Source of the DNA: DASVUS01 sp036388675
GTDB lineage: Bacteria; Armatimonadota; Abditibacteriia; Abditibacteriales; Abditibacteriaceae
Assembly: GCA_036388675.1 (NCBI GenBank)
Contig: DASVRI010000009.1
Coordinates: 1-64,000 of the forward strand
Reading direction: 5' to 3'
Length of the DNA stretch: 64,000 bases
This document shows positions 41,854 to 50,981 of the stretch, in pieces; within the stretch, counting starts at the first letter, position 1; the number at the start of each line of letters is the position of its first letter. Both the position numbers and the translations under genes were made by a program. The notes under the pieces are model-generated. The model did no database searches. It was not told the origin of the DNA and was given only the letters and a program-made list of their open reading frames with translations.

Positions 41854-43518
41854 ATGCAGCCTGCTGTAACATCTCTATTCGATCATTCCTGCACATATTC
41901 TGGTAAACACTCCTCGCGCTCGATTCGCTCTGGCGGTGCCTATCAAGTCGCTGCCCAGCGAGTATTCGCCGCTCGAGTATTCGCCGCGCTGTTTTCCTTC
42001 TTTGTCGCGCTGTCCACGTTATCAACTTCAGCTCACGCCGCACGGCCTCACACAGCAACGTCCTACGACTCCTATGCCGCAGATAATGCCGCGTCGCTAC
42101 AAGTGAGCGGCAATCAGATTCTGTTCCGTGGCACGCCCGTCCGCCTGCGCGGCATCGCGATGGGCGATGTGTGGGATTATCAATGGTCGCACCAGAACCT
42201 CAACGCGGTTTATGCAAACGTCGCCAACAACTGGAAAGGCAACGTAGTGCGTCTCAGCGTGCATCCCGGCGCATGGCGTGACCGCCGGGAGCAGATGCTC
42301 GATACTCTGCGTCAGCACACAACTGCTGCTCTCAATGCGGGGCTGTTTGTTATCATCACCTGGCACTCGATTGGTTATCCCGATGGCTACTATCAGCCGG
42401 TCGATCCGAGTTGGGGTTATTCTCCTTACAATTACGATTCCGATTTCGAGTTAGCCAGGGACTTCTGGGCCACGGTGTCATCGCAGTTCAACGACGGTCG
42501 CATTGTTTTCGAGTTATGGAATGAACCAGTACTCAGCGCCGCCGATGACGGCGTTGCCGATGACGGCACTACGCAATGGGCCGATCTCAAGGGATACTGG
42601 CAGCAACTGACCGACCTTATTCGCGGTAATGGAAACAGTTCATTGCTGCTGGCTACCGGCAGTCAATGGGCTTACAACCTGAAGGGCATCCGCGACAATC
42701 CGCTGCCGGATGCGAATACCGCCTACTCGTGGCACGTTTACGCCAACAGCGGCCATAACGATCCAGCGGAATGGAATGTAAATCTTGACGGCCTCGACAA
42801 AGTGAAGCCCATCATCGTCACGGAGTGGGGCTTTGATCCGAATACGACAAACCACTACAACGGCACGGCGGAAACCTTCGGCAATAAGTTCCGCGATGGC
42901 TTCCTCGAAGCGCGCGGCCTGCACAGCACGGGTTGGTGCATGAACCCTAACTACGGCCCGTCTCTGGTGAAAAACGACTGGACAACGCCTACAATATGGG
43001 GCATTTTCCTCGCCGAATATCTGCGCAGTTCCAGTGCGGTTACGCCGTCGCAGCCCGTTGTCGATCCGCCTCCTGTGAACCTGCTGTCCGATCCCGGCTT
43101 CGAACTGAACAACGGGAGTTGGTATGGCAATAGTTGCGCGATCACGCCGATGCTGAAACCGGTGCAAGCGGGGCGATGGTCGCTGCGGGTGCAGGGCCGC
43201 CGCGCTTCGTGGGCCGGGCCGCAGCAGCAAGTCGAAACGAAGTTAATCAACGGCTCCATCTATTACGCCGAGGCATGGGTGCGCACGACTTCCGGCTCTA
43301 ACAACGCTAAAATCTCACTGCGCCTGGACGCCGATTCTACCACATACATCAACCTGACAGCCGCTACTCCCGTGAACTCAAAAGGCTGGACCAAAGTATC
43401 CGGCCTCGCAACCGTTTCCTGGACGGGAACGCTTTCCTCAGCCACATGGTATGTCGAAACAGCGCGTGGCACCGGCAGCTTCCTTATCGACAATTGCACG
43501 CTGCTGCGCCACGGTTAA
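41854..43518 (+). CDS. GH5-family glycoside hydrolase (cellulase/mannanase-like) with C-terminal CBM
   Basis: This 554-residue secreted enzyme has a signal peptide ending near SAHA (about 62) that contains the tandem duplication RVFAARVFAA. The GH5 barrel covers about 80-395: FRGTPVRLRGIAMG, NVVRLSVHPGAW, the acid/base Glu224 in FELWNEP, HVYANSGHNDP, and the nucleophile Glu324 in IVTEWGF. After a Pro-rich hinge, residues about 415-552 form a CBM4/9-like jelly roll (NLLSDPGFELNNGSWYGN, SIYYAEAWVRTTSG, GTGSFLIDNCTLL). It should hydrolyse a beta-glucan or beta-mannan outside the cell. GAGGT lies before the ATG. Two GAGTATTC near-copies (41961, 41976) sit in the duplicated signal peptide. Confidence 0.88.
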   Translation: MQPAVTSLFDHSCTYSGKHSSRSIRSGGAYQVAAQRVFAARVFAALFSFFVALSTLSTSAHAARPHTATSYDSYAADNAASLQVSGNQILFRGTPVRLRGIAMGDVWDYQWSHQNLNAVYANVANNWKGNVVRLSVHPGAWRDRREQMLDTLRQHTTAALNAGLFVIITWHSIGYPDGYYQPVDPSWGYSPYNYDSDFELARDFWATVSSQFNDGRIVFELWNEPVLSAADDGVADDGTTQWADLKGYWQQLTDLIRGNGNSSLLLATGSQWAYNLKGIRDNPLPDANTAYSWHVYANSGHNDPAEWNVNLDGLDKVKPIIVTEWGFDPNTTNHYNGTAETFGNKFRDGFLEARGLHSTGWCMNPNYGPSLVKNDWTTPTIWGIFLAEYLRSSSAVTPSQPVVDPPPVNLLSDPGFELNNGSWYGNSCAITPMLKPVQAGRWSLRVQGRRASWAGPQQQVETKLINGSIYYAEAWVRTTSGSNNAKISLRLDADSTTYINLTAATPVNSKGWTKVSGLATVSWTGTLSSATWYVETARGTGSFLIDNCTLLRHG

Positions 43519-43683
43519 AACAAGGTGCAAGTCTGTATAAACTTGTGAATTCGGCCAGAAAGCAGAACAGGACAAGAGTAAGCCATTAGACCTGTTGCAT
43601 AAGTCTTGGCGAGGCTGTTTTTCCCAACCGCGCCAGTGAGGAAGCGGGCTGATTCGTTATTACTGTGCGGCTCGCAAATACTC

Positions 43684-44340
43684 TCAGCCATTAAAGCGCA
43701 GACTAGCGGCCAGCAATTTCTTCAACCGTGTTGTTTCCGGGGTTTCTTTGCCGTTATCTTGCGTGGTATCCTGCACGATGAGGACGAATGTCGACTCTCT
43801 ATTGGAGAAGGCAAAAACCTCTTGCACCACTTTCTGTCCGGCCAGCATGACATTCAGCCGCTTTCCGGCAACTTTGCGCCTGTCAAGAACCATCGAGACT
43901 GCATTGACTTTTACATTGCTTTTACCGAATTGCGACACCAGTTCCGATGTGACAGCTTGCAACGCTGCTGACGCTTCCACCTTTTCAAATCGATGCAGCA
44001 TCAGGATGCTGTTATTGCCACTCACCGCCCAGTGTGTAACGGTCGGATCGCTGGTATCCGCTTCAAAAGTGTATTGCGTTGGGTACTGAAAACGCACACC
44101 AGATTTATTGAACGTGCGCAGCGGTCTCAACGAAAGCTTCATGCGTGCGTTGCCAGCGTTAACAGGAACACGGAACTCTTTATTTAACGCTACAGGTCGA
44201 GCTTTGCCATCAATCTCCAGCACGTATTCCGCAGCCGGCTCTTGCCCATCAATGGCTGTCGCGGCCGTAACAGAAGGCAAGCCACACAGATGCACAGCCA
44301 AAGCAAGAAATACCGGAACACCATGACGGGTGTGACGCAT
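43684..44340 (-). CDS. Exported protein of unknown function
   Basis: This 218-residue protein has a clear signal peptide (about 1-26, ending SVTA) and AAAGGA ahead of the start. The mature part is beta-rich with a fold pattern reminiscent of PsbP/DUF1795-like proteins (SGVRFQYPTQYTFEADT, NNSILMLHRFEKVEASAAL, STFVLIVQDTTQ, LKKLLAASLRF). I do not recognise a specific family. It lies 29 bp downstream of the metallo-beta-lactamase-fold gene on the same strand and may be co-transcribed with it. Confidence 0.65.
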   Translation of the reverse strand: MRHTRHGVPVFLALAVHLCGLPSVTAATAIDGQEPAAEYVLEIDGKARPVALNKEFRVPVNAGNARMKLSLRPLRTFNKSGVRFQYPTQYTFEADTSDPTVTHWAVSGNNSILMLHRFEKVEASAALQAVTSELVSQFGKSNVKVNAVSMVLDRRKVAGKRLNVMLAGQKVVQEVFAFSNRESTFVLIVQDTTQDNGKETPETTRLKKLLAASLRFNG

Positions 44341-44369
44341 ACAAGTCCTTTCTAAACCTTAACGAGTAT

Positions 44370-45140
44370 TCACTGCCCGCCGAACTCAGAGATCAGTTCA
44401 ATGTTCTTTTTGTGCTTCCAATCGACAAAGCGCCACCAGTCGCGCATGTCGTCCGGGGGAGGAACTTGCCGCTCGATCTCCTCGACCGATTGGCCCCGCG
44501 CCAGCAGTGGTGGAACCTGTTGCAACATTGCTTCGAAATACGCGGAAAAACGCCGGATGTGGTCGAGCGTGAGCGTGGGGCCGTGGCCGCAAATCAGCGC
44601 GTCGGCATCGTATTCGAGTACTCGATTCAACACTTCGCGCAGTCGCGTTACTTTGGCCTGCGTGGGTTTGCACGGGATGAGGCCCCAGCCAAACAAATCG
44701 GCGATATGGAGCACGCGCGCGTGCGGAAAATACAAAACGGTATCCCACGGCGTGTGCGTGCCGCCGAGCCACTGCATCTCGATGCGCTCGCTTGTGCCGC
44801 GCAGCGTCGCGCTGTCCGGGTAAGAAATGTCGGGGCGGCCTTCCCAATCGCCGGCAGATTCGGCACACGACTGGTGCGCGATAACAACCGCGCCCTCGCG
44901 TCGCCACTGCGGATTGCACGCGATGTGATCGGCGTCCCAGTGCGTGGTGACCACCCACTTCAAATCTTGTCCGGTTGTGTCCTTGATCAAGCCACGCACG
45001 ACATCGGCCTGCGCCGGGTCTTCAAGCGCGTCGATGACAGCTCCCGCATCGCCCATGTCGCACCAACTGATGTTATCGACGGCGACACGAATCCACACAC
45101 CCGGCCCAACTTCTTTAACTTCGTTTTCCACAAATTGCAT
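44370..45140 (-). CDS. Metallo-beta-lactamase-fold hydrolase with variant HxDxDH motif
   Basis: This 256-residue cytoplasmic protein has the fold landmarks SWCDMGDAGAVIDAL, VVTTHWDADHIACN, WLGGTHTPWDTVLYF, VLHIADLFGWGL and ALICGHGPTLT. The central motif reads H-W-D-A-D-H, so the second His of the canonical HxHxDH is Asp. The other ligands appear present, and metal binding may be altered rather than lost. The substrate is unknown. GGAG precedes the ATG at 45140. The small gene at 45191-45418 lies 50 bp upstream in the same direction. Confidence 0.82.
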   Translation of the reverse strand: MQFVENEVKEVGPGVWIRVAVDNISWCDMGDAGAVIDALEDPAQADVVRGLIKDTTGQDLKWVVTTHWDADHIACNPQWRREGAVVIAHQSCAESAGDWEGRPDISYPDSATLRGTSERIEMQWLGGTHTPWDTVLYFPHARVLHIADLFGWGLIPCKPTQAKVTRLREVLNRVLEYDADALICGHGPTLTLDHIRRFSAYFEAMLQQVPPLLARGQSVEEIERQVPPPDDMRDWWRFVDWKHKKNIELISEFGGQ

Positions 45141-45190
45141 GAGGCAAGCTCCGTTGATTTTGATGTCGCGGCAAGTCGTTATCTAAGTAC

Positions 45191-45418
45191 TCAACGCCCA
45201 CGAGGACGCTTGAGCAAAGCGGCGTCTTCGCCAATCTCCTCGGGCACGGCTTCCCAGCCTTCGCTCTTCATGAAGTGGATGGCGTGCTCCAGAGTGTCGT
45301 CGCCGGCCAGACCTGTAACCAAGTCGCGTCCGACATACCACATCGCTACCTGGCGCGGGCCTTCTCGCGTTTGCGCAACTTTGGTCTGGCGCTGCAACAG
45401 CGCATAACGATATCTCAT
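45191..45418 (-). CDS. Small protein of unknown function (DUF4177-like)
   Basis: This 75-residue basic protein reads MRYRYALLQRQTKVA, then AMWYVGRDLVT and EHAIHFMKSEGWEAVPEEIG. The MKSEGWE segment is reminiscent of DUF4177-type small proteins but I cannot assign it firmly. The start has no strong ribosome binding site. It is probably the first gene of a short operon with 44370 and 43684. Confidence 0.55.
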   Translation of the reverse strand: MRYRYALLQRQTKVAQTREGPRQVAMWYVGRDLVTGLAGDDTLEHAIHFMKSEGWEAVPEEIGEDAALLKRPRGR

Positions 45419-45622
45419 AACTTCAATGCAACGCTTTAGAAACTATACTCATATAGTCCCGAATTTGGAACCGGCGACACCACCAATGCGATACGTCGGC
45501 AAAACCACGACGGCAAAGATGTTGCCTGACTTTCAGCATACTTTATGCCGATTCAAAATTAAACAGTTGCTATGCTTTCTGTCCAATGATACACCGCACA
45601 CTCTTGCTCCCGGAGGCCAGCC

Positions 45623-47077
45623 ATGAAAAAAGAACCTGGTGACGATGCAGCGGCCTTCCGCGAAGACCCTACCAACCTGCCGGGAGGCGGCATCCCCGGC
45701 GCCAACACACCTTCGGGCGACGGGACTCAAATCGGCTCGCGCACCGTGGCGCGCATCCTCGTCGTCACCGATGCACTACCCGAAGGCACGCCCGACCCCA
45801 CTCTGCCCAGCGTGCGCAGCGACGTTTCACATAGTGACGTTTCACATAGCGACGACACAAGCAGCACCTCCAGTGCAGACGGCGCTTCGCCTGCAAACAG
45901 CAACGGCACTTACAACGGCAGTTCCGGCCAGGGCGTTTCGGGCCAAGACATCGAGAACATCATCCTGAGTACTCAGGAAACATCCGGTGAGCGCCGTGAA
46001 ACCGGGGTGGCTGCATCGCCGTTGCATTTTGTAAATGTTCTCATCGAGGCCGGACATGTGGTGTCGCTCATCACGCGCCACGATTGGAAAGTGGCCTTAT
46101 TGATGGCCTCGCGCGACAACCGTTCGCCGGAACTCATCGTTGTCGATGCCGGTCGCGACACCAAAGAGCTTGCTTCCCTCGCCGAGTTGTGCCGCGACAT
46201 CAAGGAAAGCAGCGCGCCGTGTTGTGCGTCGCTTCTGGTGGCACTGCCTGCGACACTGCCTGCGTTGCGCCGTGGAGATCGCGCACGAGATGGCGCCATG
46301 CCGCACTTGCAGGGAGCGGGCGTGGACGATTTCATTTCTGCCGGTGCGCTCGATTGCGAGATTCTGGCGCGCGTCAATGCCCTGGTGCAAACTGCGCGGC
46401 TGCGCGGCGAACTCGAAGCGACGCGCGAACATCTGCGCCTTCACATGCAGTCGGATGATGTAACACGACTGCTTAACCGGCGCTTTTTCTTCCAGGCCGC
46501 GCACCGCGAATACGGACGCGCACGGCGCTACAACAACGAGTTGTCGTGCCTGATGATCAACATCGATTTCTTCAAGCGCTTCAACGCGATGTTCGGCTAC
46601 GATTGCGGCGATTACGTGCTGCGCAGCGTAGCCAACATTCTGCGCGACAGCACGCGCGACAGCGACATCGTCGCGCGATTTAGCGAAGACAAGTTCGTCG
46701 TGATGCTGCCGGAAACCCCCATTGACGGCGCCATCGCCATGAGCGAAAACATTCAACGTCTCATCGCCGAAAACGAATTCAACTGGCGTGGGCAGAGTTT
46801 GCCGATCTCGGTGAGTGTTGGTGAAGCGTCGCGTCGCACCGAGAGTGACACCATTCCGGTGGATGCTGCCGTCGACGATGACGACGAAACCGTGGCCCTG
46901 TCGCTGCGCGAAGAGTTGGCCGAACTGCTGGAAGAAGCCGACGCAGCCCTCTTCGTTGCAAAACGTGGCGTGCGCTCGCCCTTTGGCCGCGCCGAGTCGG
47001 GTCTGCAAAGTTCCCGGCCCGCTGCGCCGCTACCCGACATCGATTCGCTGGGAGACTTGCCTACCCTGCTCGACTGA
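45623..47077 (+). CDS. Receiver-like + GGDEF-domain protein with degenerate active site
   Basis: In this 484-residue protein, residues 43-50 (ARILVVTD) and 136-260 form a receiver-like domain split by an unstructured insertion of about 85 residues rich in Ser/Asp, including the duplication SDVSHSDVSH. The conserved strand LIVVDAG gives Asp175 as possible phospho-acceptor. A coiled segment (about 258-275) leads to a GGDEF fold (DVTRLLNRRFFFQAA, MINIDFFKRFNAMFG, LRSVANILRDSTR). The signature position reads SEDKF (354-358) instead of GGDEF/GGEEF, which should abolish diguanylate cyclase activity, leaving a nucleotide-binding or signalling role. Residues about 398-425 are an acidic insertion. GGAGG lies before the ATG. 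Confidence 0.85.
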   Translation: MKKEPGDDAAAFREDPTNLPGGGIPGANTPSGDGTQIGSRTVARILVVTDALPEGTPDPTLPSVRSDVSHSDVSHSDDTSSTSSADGASPANSNGTYNGSSGQGVSGQDIENIILSTQETSGERRETGVAASPLHFVNVLIEAGHVVSLITRHDWKVALLMASRDNRSPELIVVDAGRDTKELASLAELCRDIKESSAPCCASLLVALPATLPALRRGDRARDGAMPHLQGAGVDDFISAGALDCEILARVNALVQTARLRGELEATREHLRLHMQSDDVTRLLNRRFFFQAAHREYGRARRYNNELSCLMINIDFFKRFNAMFGYDCGDYVLRSVANILRDSTRDSDIVARFSEDKFVVMLPETPIDGAIAMSENIQRLIAENEFNWRGQSLPISVSVGEASRRTESDTIPVDAAVDDDDETVALSLREELAELLEEADAALFVAKRGVRSPFGRAESGLQSSRPAAPLPDIDSLGDLPTLLD

Positions 47078-47099
47078 CTTCCACCTCATGTTGCGGCGG

Positions 47100-47131
47100 C
47101 CTGGCGAGTACTCGTAAGAGCGTTCGCCAGG
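47100..47131 (+). terminator. Stem-loop with GAGTACTC in the loop side
   Basis: CCTGGCGA (47100-47107) pairs with TCGCCAGG (47124-47131), followed by TTGTTGTCG. The GAGTACTC copy at 47106 overlaps the stem and loop. It follows the GGDEF-like gene. Confidence 0.55.
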
Positions 47132-47252
47132 TTGTTGTCGTGGCAGGTGCGCTTTCTCGTGGTAAACTCTGCGCCCGGCGCGGCCAGGCTGTGGCACGCC
47201 CGAGCGATTCTTTGCAGCTATTCGACAGGCTTTGCAGTTACCAGGGTTATCC

Positions 47253-48893
47253 ATGTCTTCGCCTTCTCCGCGCAGCATCACAGATGAAGTTCTCCGCAAC
47301 GACGCCCAGGGCGACACCGCGCCAACGGCTGACACCACGCCAACGGCTGAGCCTGGCGCAGGATCGGTTAGCGGCGATGAAACCAATGGTGTTTTGACTA
47401 CGCCCGAGGTTGGCGCCGTCCAAATCGAGGAAGAATTGCTTCCCATCGACCCGGAAGCCATTGTCGAAGAAGCCGAGCAACTGCTGCGCGAGGGCGCACC
47501 GCACGACTTTGATGTGCTGGTTATCGGCGGCGGCCCCGGCGGCTACGTGGCCGCAATCCGCGCTGCGCAACTGGGCGCTCACGTCGGGCTTGTGGAAGAG
47601 CGTGAACTGGGCGGCGTTTGTCTCAATCGTGGCTGCATTCCGACCAAGTCGCTGCTGGAATCGGTCAACGTGATGCGGCTCATGCGGCGCGCTGCTGAAT
47701 ACGGTGTCAGTTTTGACGGCAAGTTTCGCCCCGATTTCGCAGCGATGCATCGCCGCAAGCAGCAGATCGTGGAACAATTACGCGGCAATGTCGCTCACCT
47801 GCTGCAAGAGCATAACGTCGAAGTTTTGCAGGGGCACGCGCGCTTTGTGGGCGAGCACAGCATCGAAGTGACGAGTACTCAGGCGGCGGTGCGCACCGTG
47901 ACCGCCGTGCACGTCATCATCGCAACGGGTTCGGTGCCGATGCGCCTGCCGGTTCCCGGCGCCGATTTGCCCGGCGTCATCACATCCGACGAACTGCTTC
48001 AACAAGATGTCGTGCCGCAGAGCATCGTCGTCATCGGCGCGGGTGCAGTCGGCGTCGAGTTTGCCTATTTGTATTATGAACTCGGCGCACGCGCCACCAT
48101 AATGGAAATGGCGCCCACCGTTTTGCCGCAGGAAGACGCCGACATCGGACGCGAAATGCAAAAAGTTCTGGAACGCTTCGGCATCGGGTTGCTGTTGAAT
48201 ACCAAATTGGAGCGCATCGAACAAAATGATGGTCGCCTCGACATCATCTACTCGCAGCAAGGCCATGAAGAGCGCGTCAGTGCCGATATGGTGCTGATGG
48301 CAGCGGGCCGCCGCGCCAACACCGATGGTCTGGGCCTGGAAGAAGCCGGCATCGAACACAAAAAAGGCTGCATTCAAGTCGATGAGAACTGCGAAACCAG
48401 CGTCAGCGGCGTGTATGCCATCGGCGATTGCATTCGCAACGTCGGCTGGGCGCACCTGGCCAGCGGCGAAGGCACTATGGTCGCAGAACAGGTGACGGCA
48501 CATCCTCCAACCATCGACTTAACGCACGTTCCGAGCTGCTACTATACGCACCCGGAAATCGCCAGTGTCGGACTGACTAAAGAACAGGCTGATGCCAAGG
48601 ATATAGCCGCTCGCGTCGGGCTTTTTCACTTTCGTTCCAACGGCAAAGCGGCTGCCGCAGGCGATCACGACGGCTTTGTCAAGGTCGTGGTCGATGACGA
48701 AACCGACAAGCTCCTCGGCTGCCAGATCATCGGCCCGCGTGCCACCGACCTCATTTCCGAAGCCGTGCTGGCACTTAAAACCGGACAAACCATCGAAGAA
48801 ATGGTGGGCGCTATCCACGCGCACCCAACTTTTAGCGAAGCCCTGCCCGAAGCCGCTCTCGACGCGCGCCGCAGCCCGCCCTTCGCCAGTTGA
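47253..48893 (+). CDS. lpdA: Dihydrolipoamide dehydrogenase with N-terminal extension
   Basis: This 546-residue flavoprotein disulfide reductase has FAD-binding DVLVIGGGPGGYVAAIRAAQ (about 87-106), redox-active C123 and C128 (GGVCLNRGCIPTKS), an NAD-binding region IVVIGAGAVGVEFAYLYYEL and the C-terminal His-Glu pair in IHAHPTFSEAL. It regenerates lipoyl groups of 2-oxoacid dehydrogenase or glycine cleavage complexes. The first 80 residues are an acidic Thr/Ala/Glu-rich extension without a recognisable lipoyl domain; it contains the duplication TPTADTTPTAE and ends with EAIVEEAEQLLREGA, which may be a helix for docking. No E1 or E2 gene is adjacent. I chose ATG 47253; the frame is open a few codons upstream. 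The stop overlaps a GAGTACTC copy. Confidence 0.92.
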   Translation: MSSPSPRSITDEVLRNDAQGDTAPTADTTPTAEPGAGSVSGDETNGVLTTPEVGAVQIEEELLPIDPEAIVEEAEQLLREGAPHDFDVLVIGGGPGGYVAAIRAAQLGAHVGLVEERELGGVCLNRGCIPTKSLLESVNVMRLMRRAAEYGVSFDGKFRPDFAAMHRRKQQIVEQLRGNVAHLLQEHNVEVLQGHARFVGEHSIEVTSTQAAVRTVTAVHVIIATGSVPMRLPVPGADLPGVITSDELLQQDVVPQSIVVIGAGAVGVEFAYLYYELGARATIMEMAPTVLPQEDADIGREMQKVLERFGIGLLLNTKLERIEQNDGRLDIIYSQQGHEERVSADMVLMAAGRRANTDGLGLEEAGIEHKKGCIQVDENCETSVSGVYAIGDCIRNVGWAHLASGEGTMVAEQVTAHPPTIDLTHVPSCYYTHPEIASVGLTKEQADAKDIAARVGLFHFRSNGKAAAAGDHDGFVKVVVDDETDKLLGCQIIGPRATDLISEAVLALKTGQTIEEMVGAIHAHPTFSEALPEAALDARRSPPFAS

Positions 48894-49003
48894 GTACTCA
48901 ACAGCGCGCTGACGTAGCATTCCAGGCAAGGACGCAGCAAATTCCTTTGCTCGGCTGCTGCGCCACATCTTTGCAACCTGTGCGTTTACTGAGGGAGTAG
49001 CAA

Positions 49004-49501
49004 ATGTATGCTGTCACCGTCATCTTGATCATTCTGGGCGCTGCCACCAGGTTCGTTGTGAGTAGAGGATGGGGGATATTTGTTTTACCAGTTCCCGATT
49101 CAATTGCAACGAACGGCATGAGTTATGTCGATCAATATATTCACCGTTTGCTGTCTTCCAGGTCACGCTATACGTCATTATCTATTTTTGCTACGGACGG
49201 GCACCGTGGACTTGGACTGGATTATGAACTAAGTGATGTGAGCTTTGAATTTACAATTAAGTGGAGGGAAGAACCTGAGCAAGAACAGACTATAAGGCGC
49301 TTGTTTGAAGAGCTTGGTATCTCGCCGTCAGAAGACTATATGGCAGGTAATGGCAATTCAAAAAATGTGATCCGAATCCTGAGTTATCCTGTTTGCGGTG
49401 ATGCTGTCTTAATTTCAAAGTTGTGCAAACGAGTACTCAGACATATTTACGGCATCAGTGACGAAGAAGCACTCAACTTCACGTATAAAGAATGTAAGTG
49501 A
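49004..49501 (+). CDS. Membrane-anchored protein of unknown function
   Basis: This 165-residue protein has an N-terminal membrane helix (MYAVTVILIILGAATRFVV) and an acidic soluble part (SFEFTIKWREEPEQEQTIRR, LFEELGISPSEDYMAGNG). GGGAG lies at good spacing before the ATG. No family is recognised. Codon use appears less GC-biased than in the neighbouring metabolic genes. It is the first of several small orphan genes between 49 and 51 kb. Confidence 0.65.
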   Translation: MYAVTVILIILGAATRFVVSRGWGIFVLPVPDSIATNGMSYVDQYIHRLLSSRSRYTSLSIFATDGHRGLGLDYELSDVSFEFTIKWREEPEQEQTIRRLFEELGISPSEDYMAGNGNSKNVIRILSYPVCGDAVLISKLCKRVLRHIYGISDEEALNFTYKECK

Positions 49502-49642
49502 CAGTGAGTAACAACCGCCAAACTAATCCCTGCAATGAACACTCTGTGCTCCGGTTAACGCCCACTGCGGGCGGCTAACTCGATGTTTCTTCTGCCGCGT
49601 CTGGCTTGACGCTTGGCTTGATCAGAGTGCAACCCTAACATC

Positions 49643-50047
49643 ATGAGAACCAAAAGCGACAACTGGGATAAAGATTTCAGTCCGGTAGATTGGTATGTGG
49701 CTAACATTCTCGTCCGATTCGAGTACTACGATGAAGACAAAAGCAACCTGAATCGCCGATGCAAGGCGTGGGAAAATCTAATTCTCATCAAAGCCGCTAG
49801 CCTAGAAGAAGCCTATGAGAAAGCATTAGAGCACGGTAAGTTGCATGAAGCAGGCGAAGCGTGGGATGAAGACACTGGCAGAAAAGGTCGTTGGAAATTT
49901 GAAGGCTTAACAAGTTTGCTGCCGATTTACAATGAATTGGAGGACGGAGCAGAAATAACATGGAAGCAATACACAAATAGAACGGTCAAAAAGGTGACAA
50001 GTTGGGCATCGCCCAAAAACCAGCTTGAGGTATTTAACAGCGATTGA
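49643..50047 (+). CDS. DUF4288-like protein
   Basis: This 134-residue protein reads WYVANILVRFEYYDED, then WENLILIKAASLEEAYEKAL, KLHEAGEAWDEDTGRKGRWK and FEGLTSLLPIYNELEDGAEI. The order WY-A-x-L, E-x-W-E, I-A-x-S-EEA, F-x-G resembles DUF4288. Its role is unknown. No clear ribosome binding site is visible before the ATG. It stands alone, with 140-bp gaps on either side. Confidence 0.6.
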   Translation: MRTKSDNWDKDFSPVDWYVANILVRFEYYDEDKSNLNRRCKAWENLILIKAASLEEAYEKALEHGKLHEAGEAWDEDTGRKGRWKFEGLTSLLPIYNELEDGAEITWKQYTNRTVKKVTSWASPKNQLEVFNSD

Positions 50048-50194
50048 ACTAACAGCAGCAGAACCACTTGGTTCATCCCACTGCTCACAGTCCGCTCGTT
50101 CCCATCTCCCTAGTTCCCAGCTCCCTTTCAGCGGCGGGTAAATCCAATCGTTAGGCGATACGCAGTTTACGTGTGCGATGTTTCAAATTTTAAA

Positions 50195-50614
50195 ATGCAA
50201 AGGCAGTGGCCCATTTTCGCTTTGGTGCAACTCACATTGAGTGGGCTGTGGGGTGTTTGTATTTACCGCGCCTTCACGTTCTACTTTTCGACACGCGCTG
50301 TTGTGCAATTATATGGAAGCGGTAACTCAGCCACGGACTTCCGTTTCAGCCAGCACATTTTATTTTGTTACTGCACCAGTTTTATCATCGGCACCTTGCT
50401 TACCTATTTTATGTGCAAAATGAATTTGTGGCTCCTCATGTTTCCGATTCTGCTCATCGTTCTTGCTGCACTGTATGTCCTCGTGAGAAAACCCGAAGAA
50501 GTTATCGTTTTCTTTCCATCACCTGCACCATATCTTGCTCTGGTGGCAAGCATCCTGGCTGGCGCAATCGGTGGTGCAATAATCGCAGATCGAAAACAGA
50601 AAACAGCACTCTAG
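50195..50614 (+). CDS. Four-helix membrane protein of unknown function
   Basis: This protein of about 139 residues (from ATG 50195; a GTG at 50171 is possible) has four hydrophobic segments: IFALVQLTLSGLWGVCIY, HILFCYCTSFIIGTLLTYFM, LWLLMFPILLIVLAALYVLV and YLALVASILAGAIGGAIIA. No family is recognised and no ribosome binding site is clear. AT-rich codon use suggests an accessory gene. Confidence 0.5.
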   Translation: MQRQWPIFALVQLTLSGLWGVCIYRAFTFYFSTRAVVQLYGSGNSATDFRFSQHILFCYCTSFIIGTLLTYFMCKMNLWLLMFPILLIVLAALYVLVRKPEEVIVFFPSPAPYLALVASILAGAIGGAIIADRKQKTAL

Positions 50615-50711
50615 AAAGCTATACGAGTAATCACATACGGACGGATTTTCCAAGTGGCTACATTGATGATGAATGAAGACTCCTGCTATGTACGCAGGTA
50701 AACTAAGCCCT

Positions 50712-50981
50712 ATGAAACTGCACATTCACGTTCAAGATATTCGCGAGACGGTTGAAGTTCAAAGCGCCGACGAAGCCCTGCGACGCTTCAAGCAGGAAAC
50801 GGCTAAACGCGCGCCAATGATGATGCGCCCCTTCATCAATAGCATGAACAGCTTGAGCTTTGCTGCCGAGGCCGTCAAACGCAACAATCAAAAAACCAAG
50901 CGCAACGACCCCGCTCCCGCTTCGGCGCAGCAGTTCCTCGACTGGGCCGTTGAACGCGGCTATGTCACCGTCGAACAATAG
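50712..50981 (+). CDS. Small protein of unknown function
   Basis: This 89-residue protein from ATG 50712 (an in-frame ATG at 50673 is possible) begins MKLHIHVQDIRETVEVQSAD. It has a helical middle (EALRRFKQETAKRAPMMMRP), a basic KRNNQKTKRND segment and a C-terminal helix ending VERGYVTVEQ. No family is recognised. It precedes the 480-bp gap before the chaperone cassette. Confidence 0.5.
   Translation: MKLHIHVQDIRETVEVQSADEALRRFKQETAKRAPMMMRPFINSMNSLSFAAEAVKRNNQKTKRNDPAPASAQQFLDWAVERGYVTVEQ

Noticed and set aside
44412..46377. Long antisense frames opposite the metallo-beta-lactamase-fold and GGDEF-like genes
   Set aside because: Translation gives no family features, while both overlapping genes are clear.
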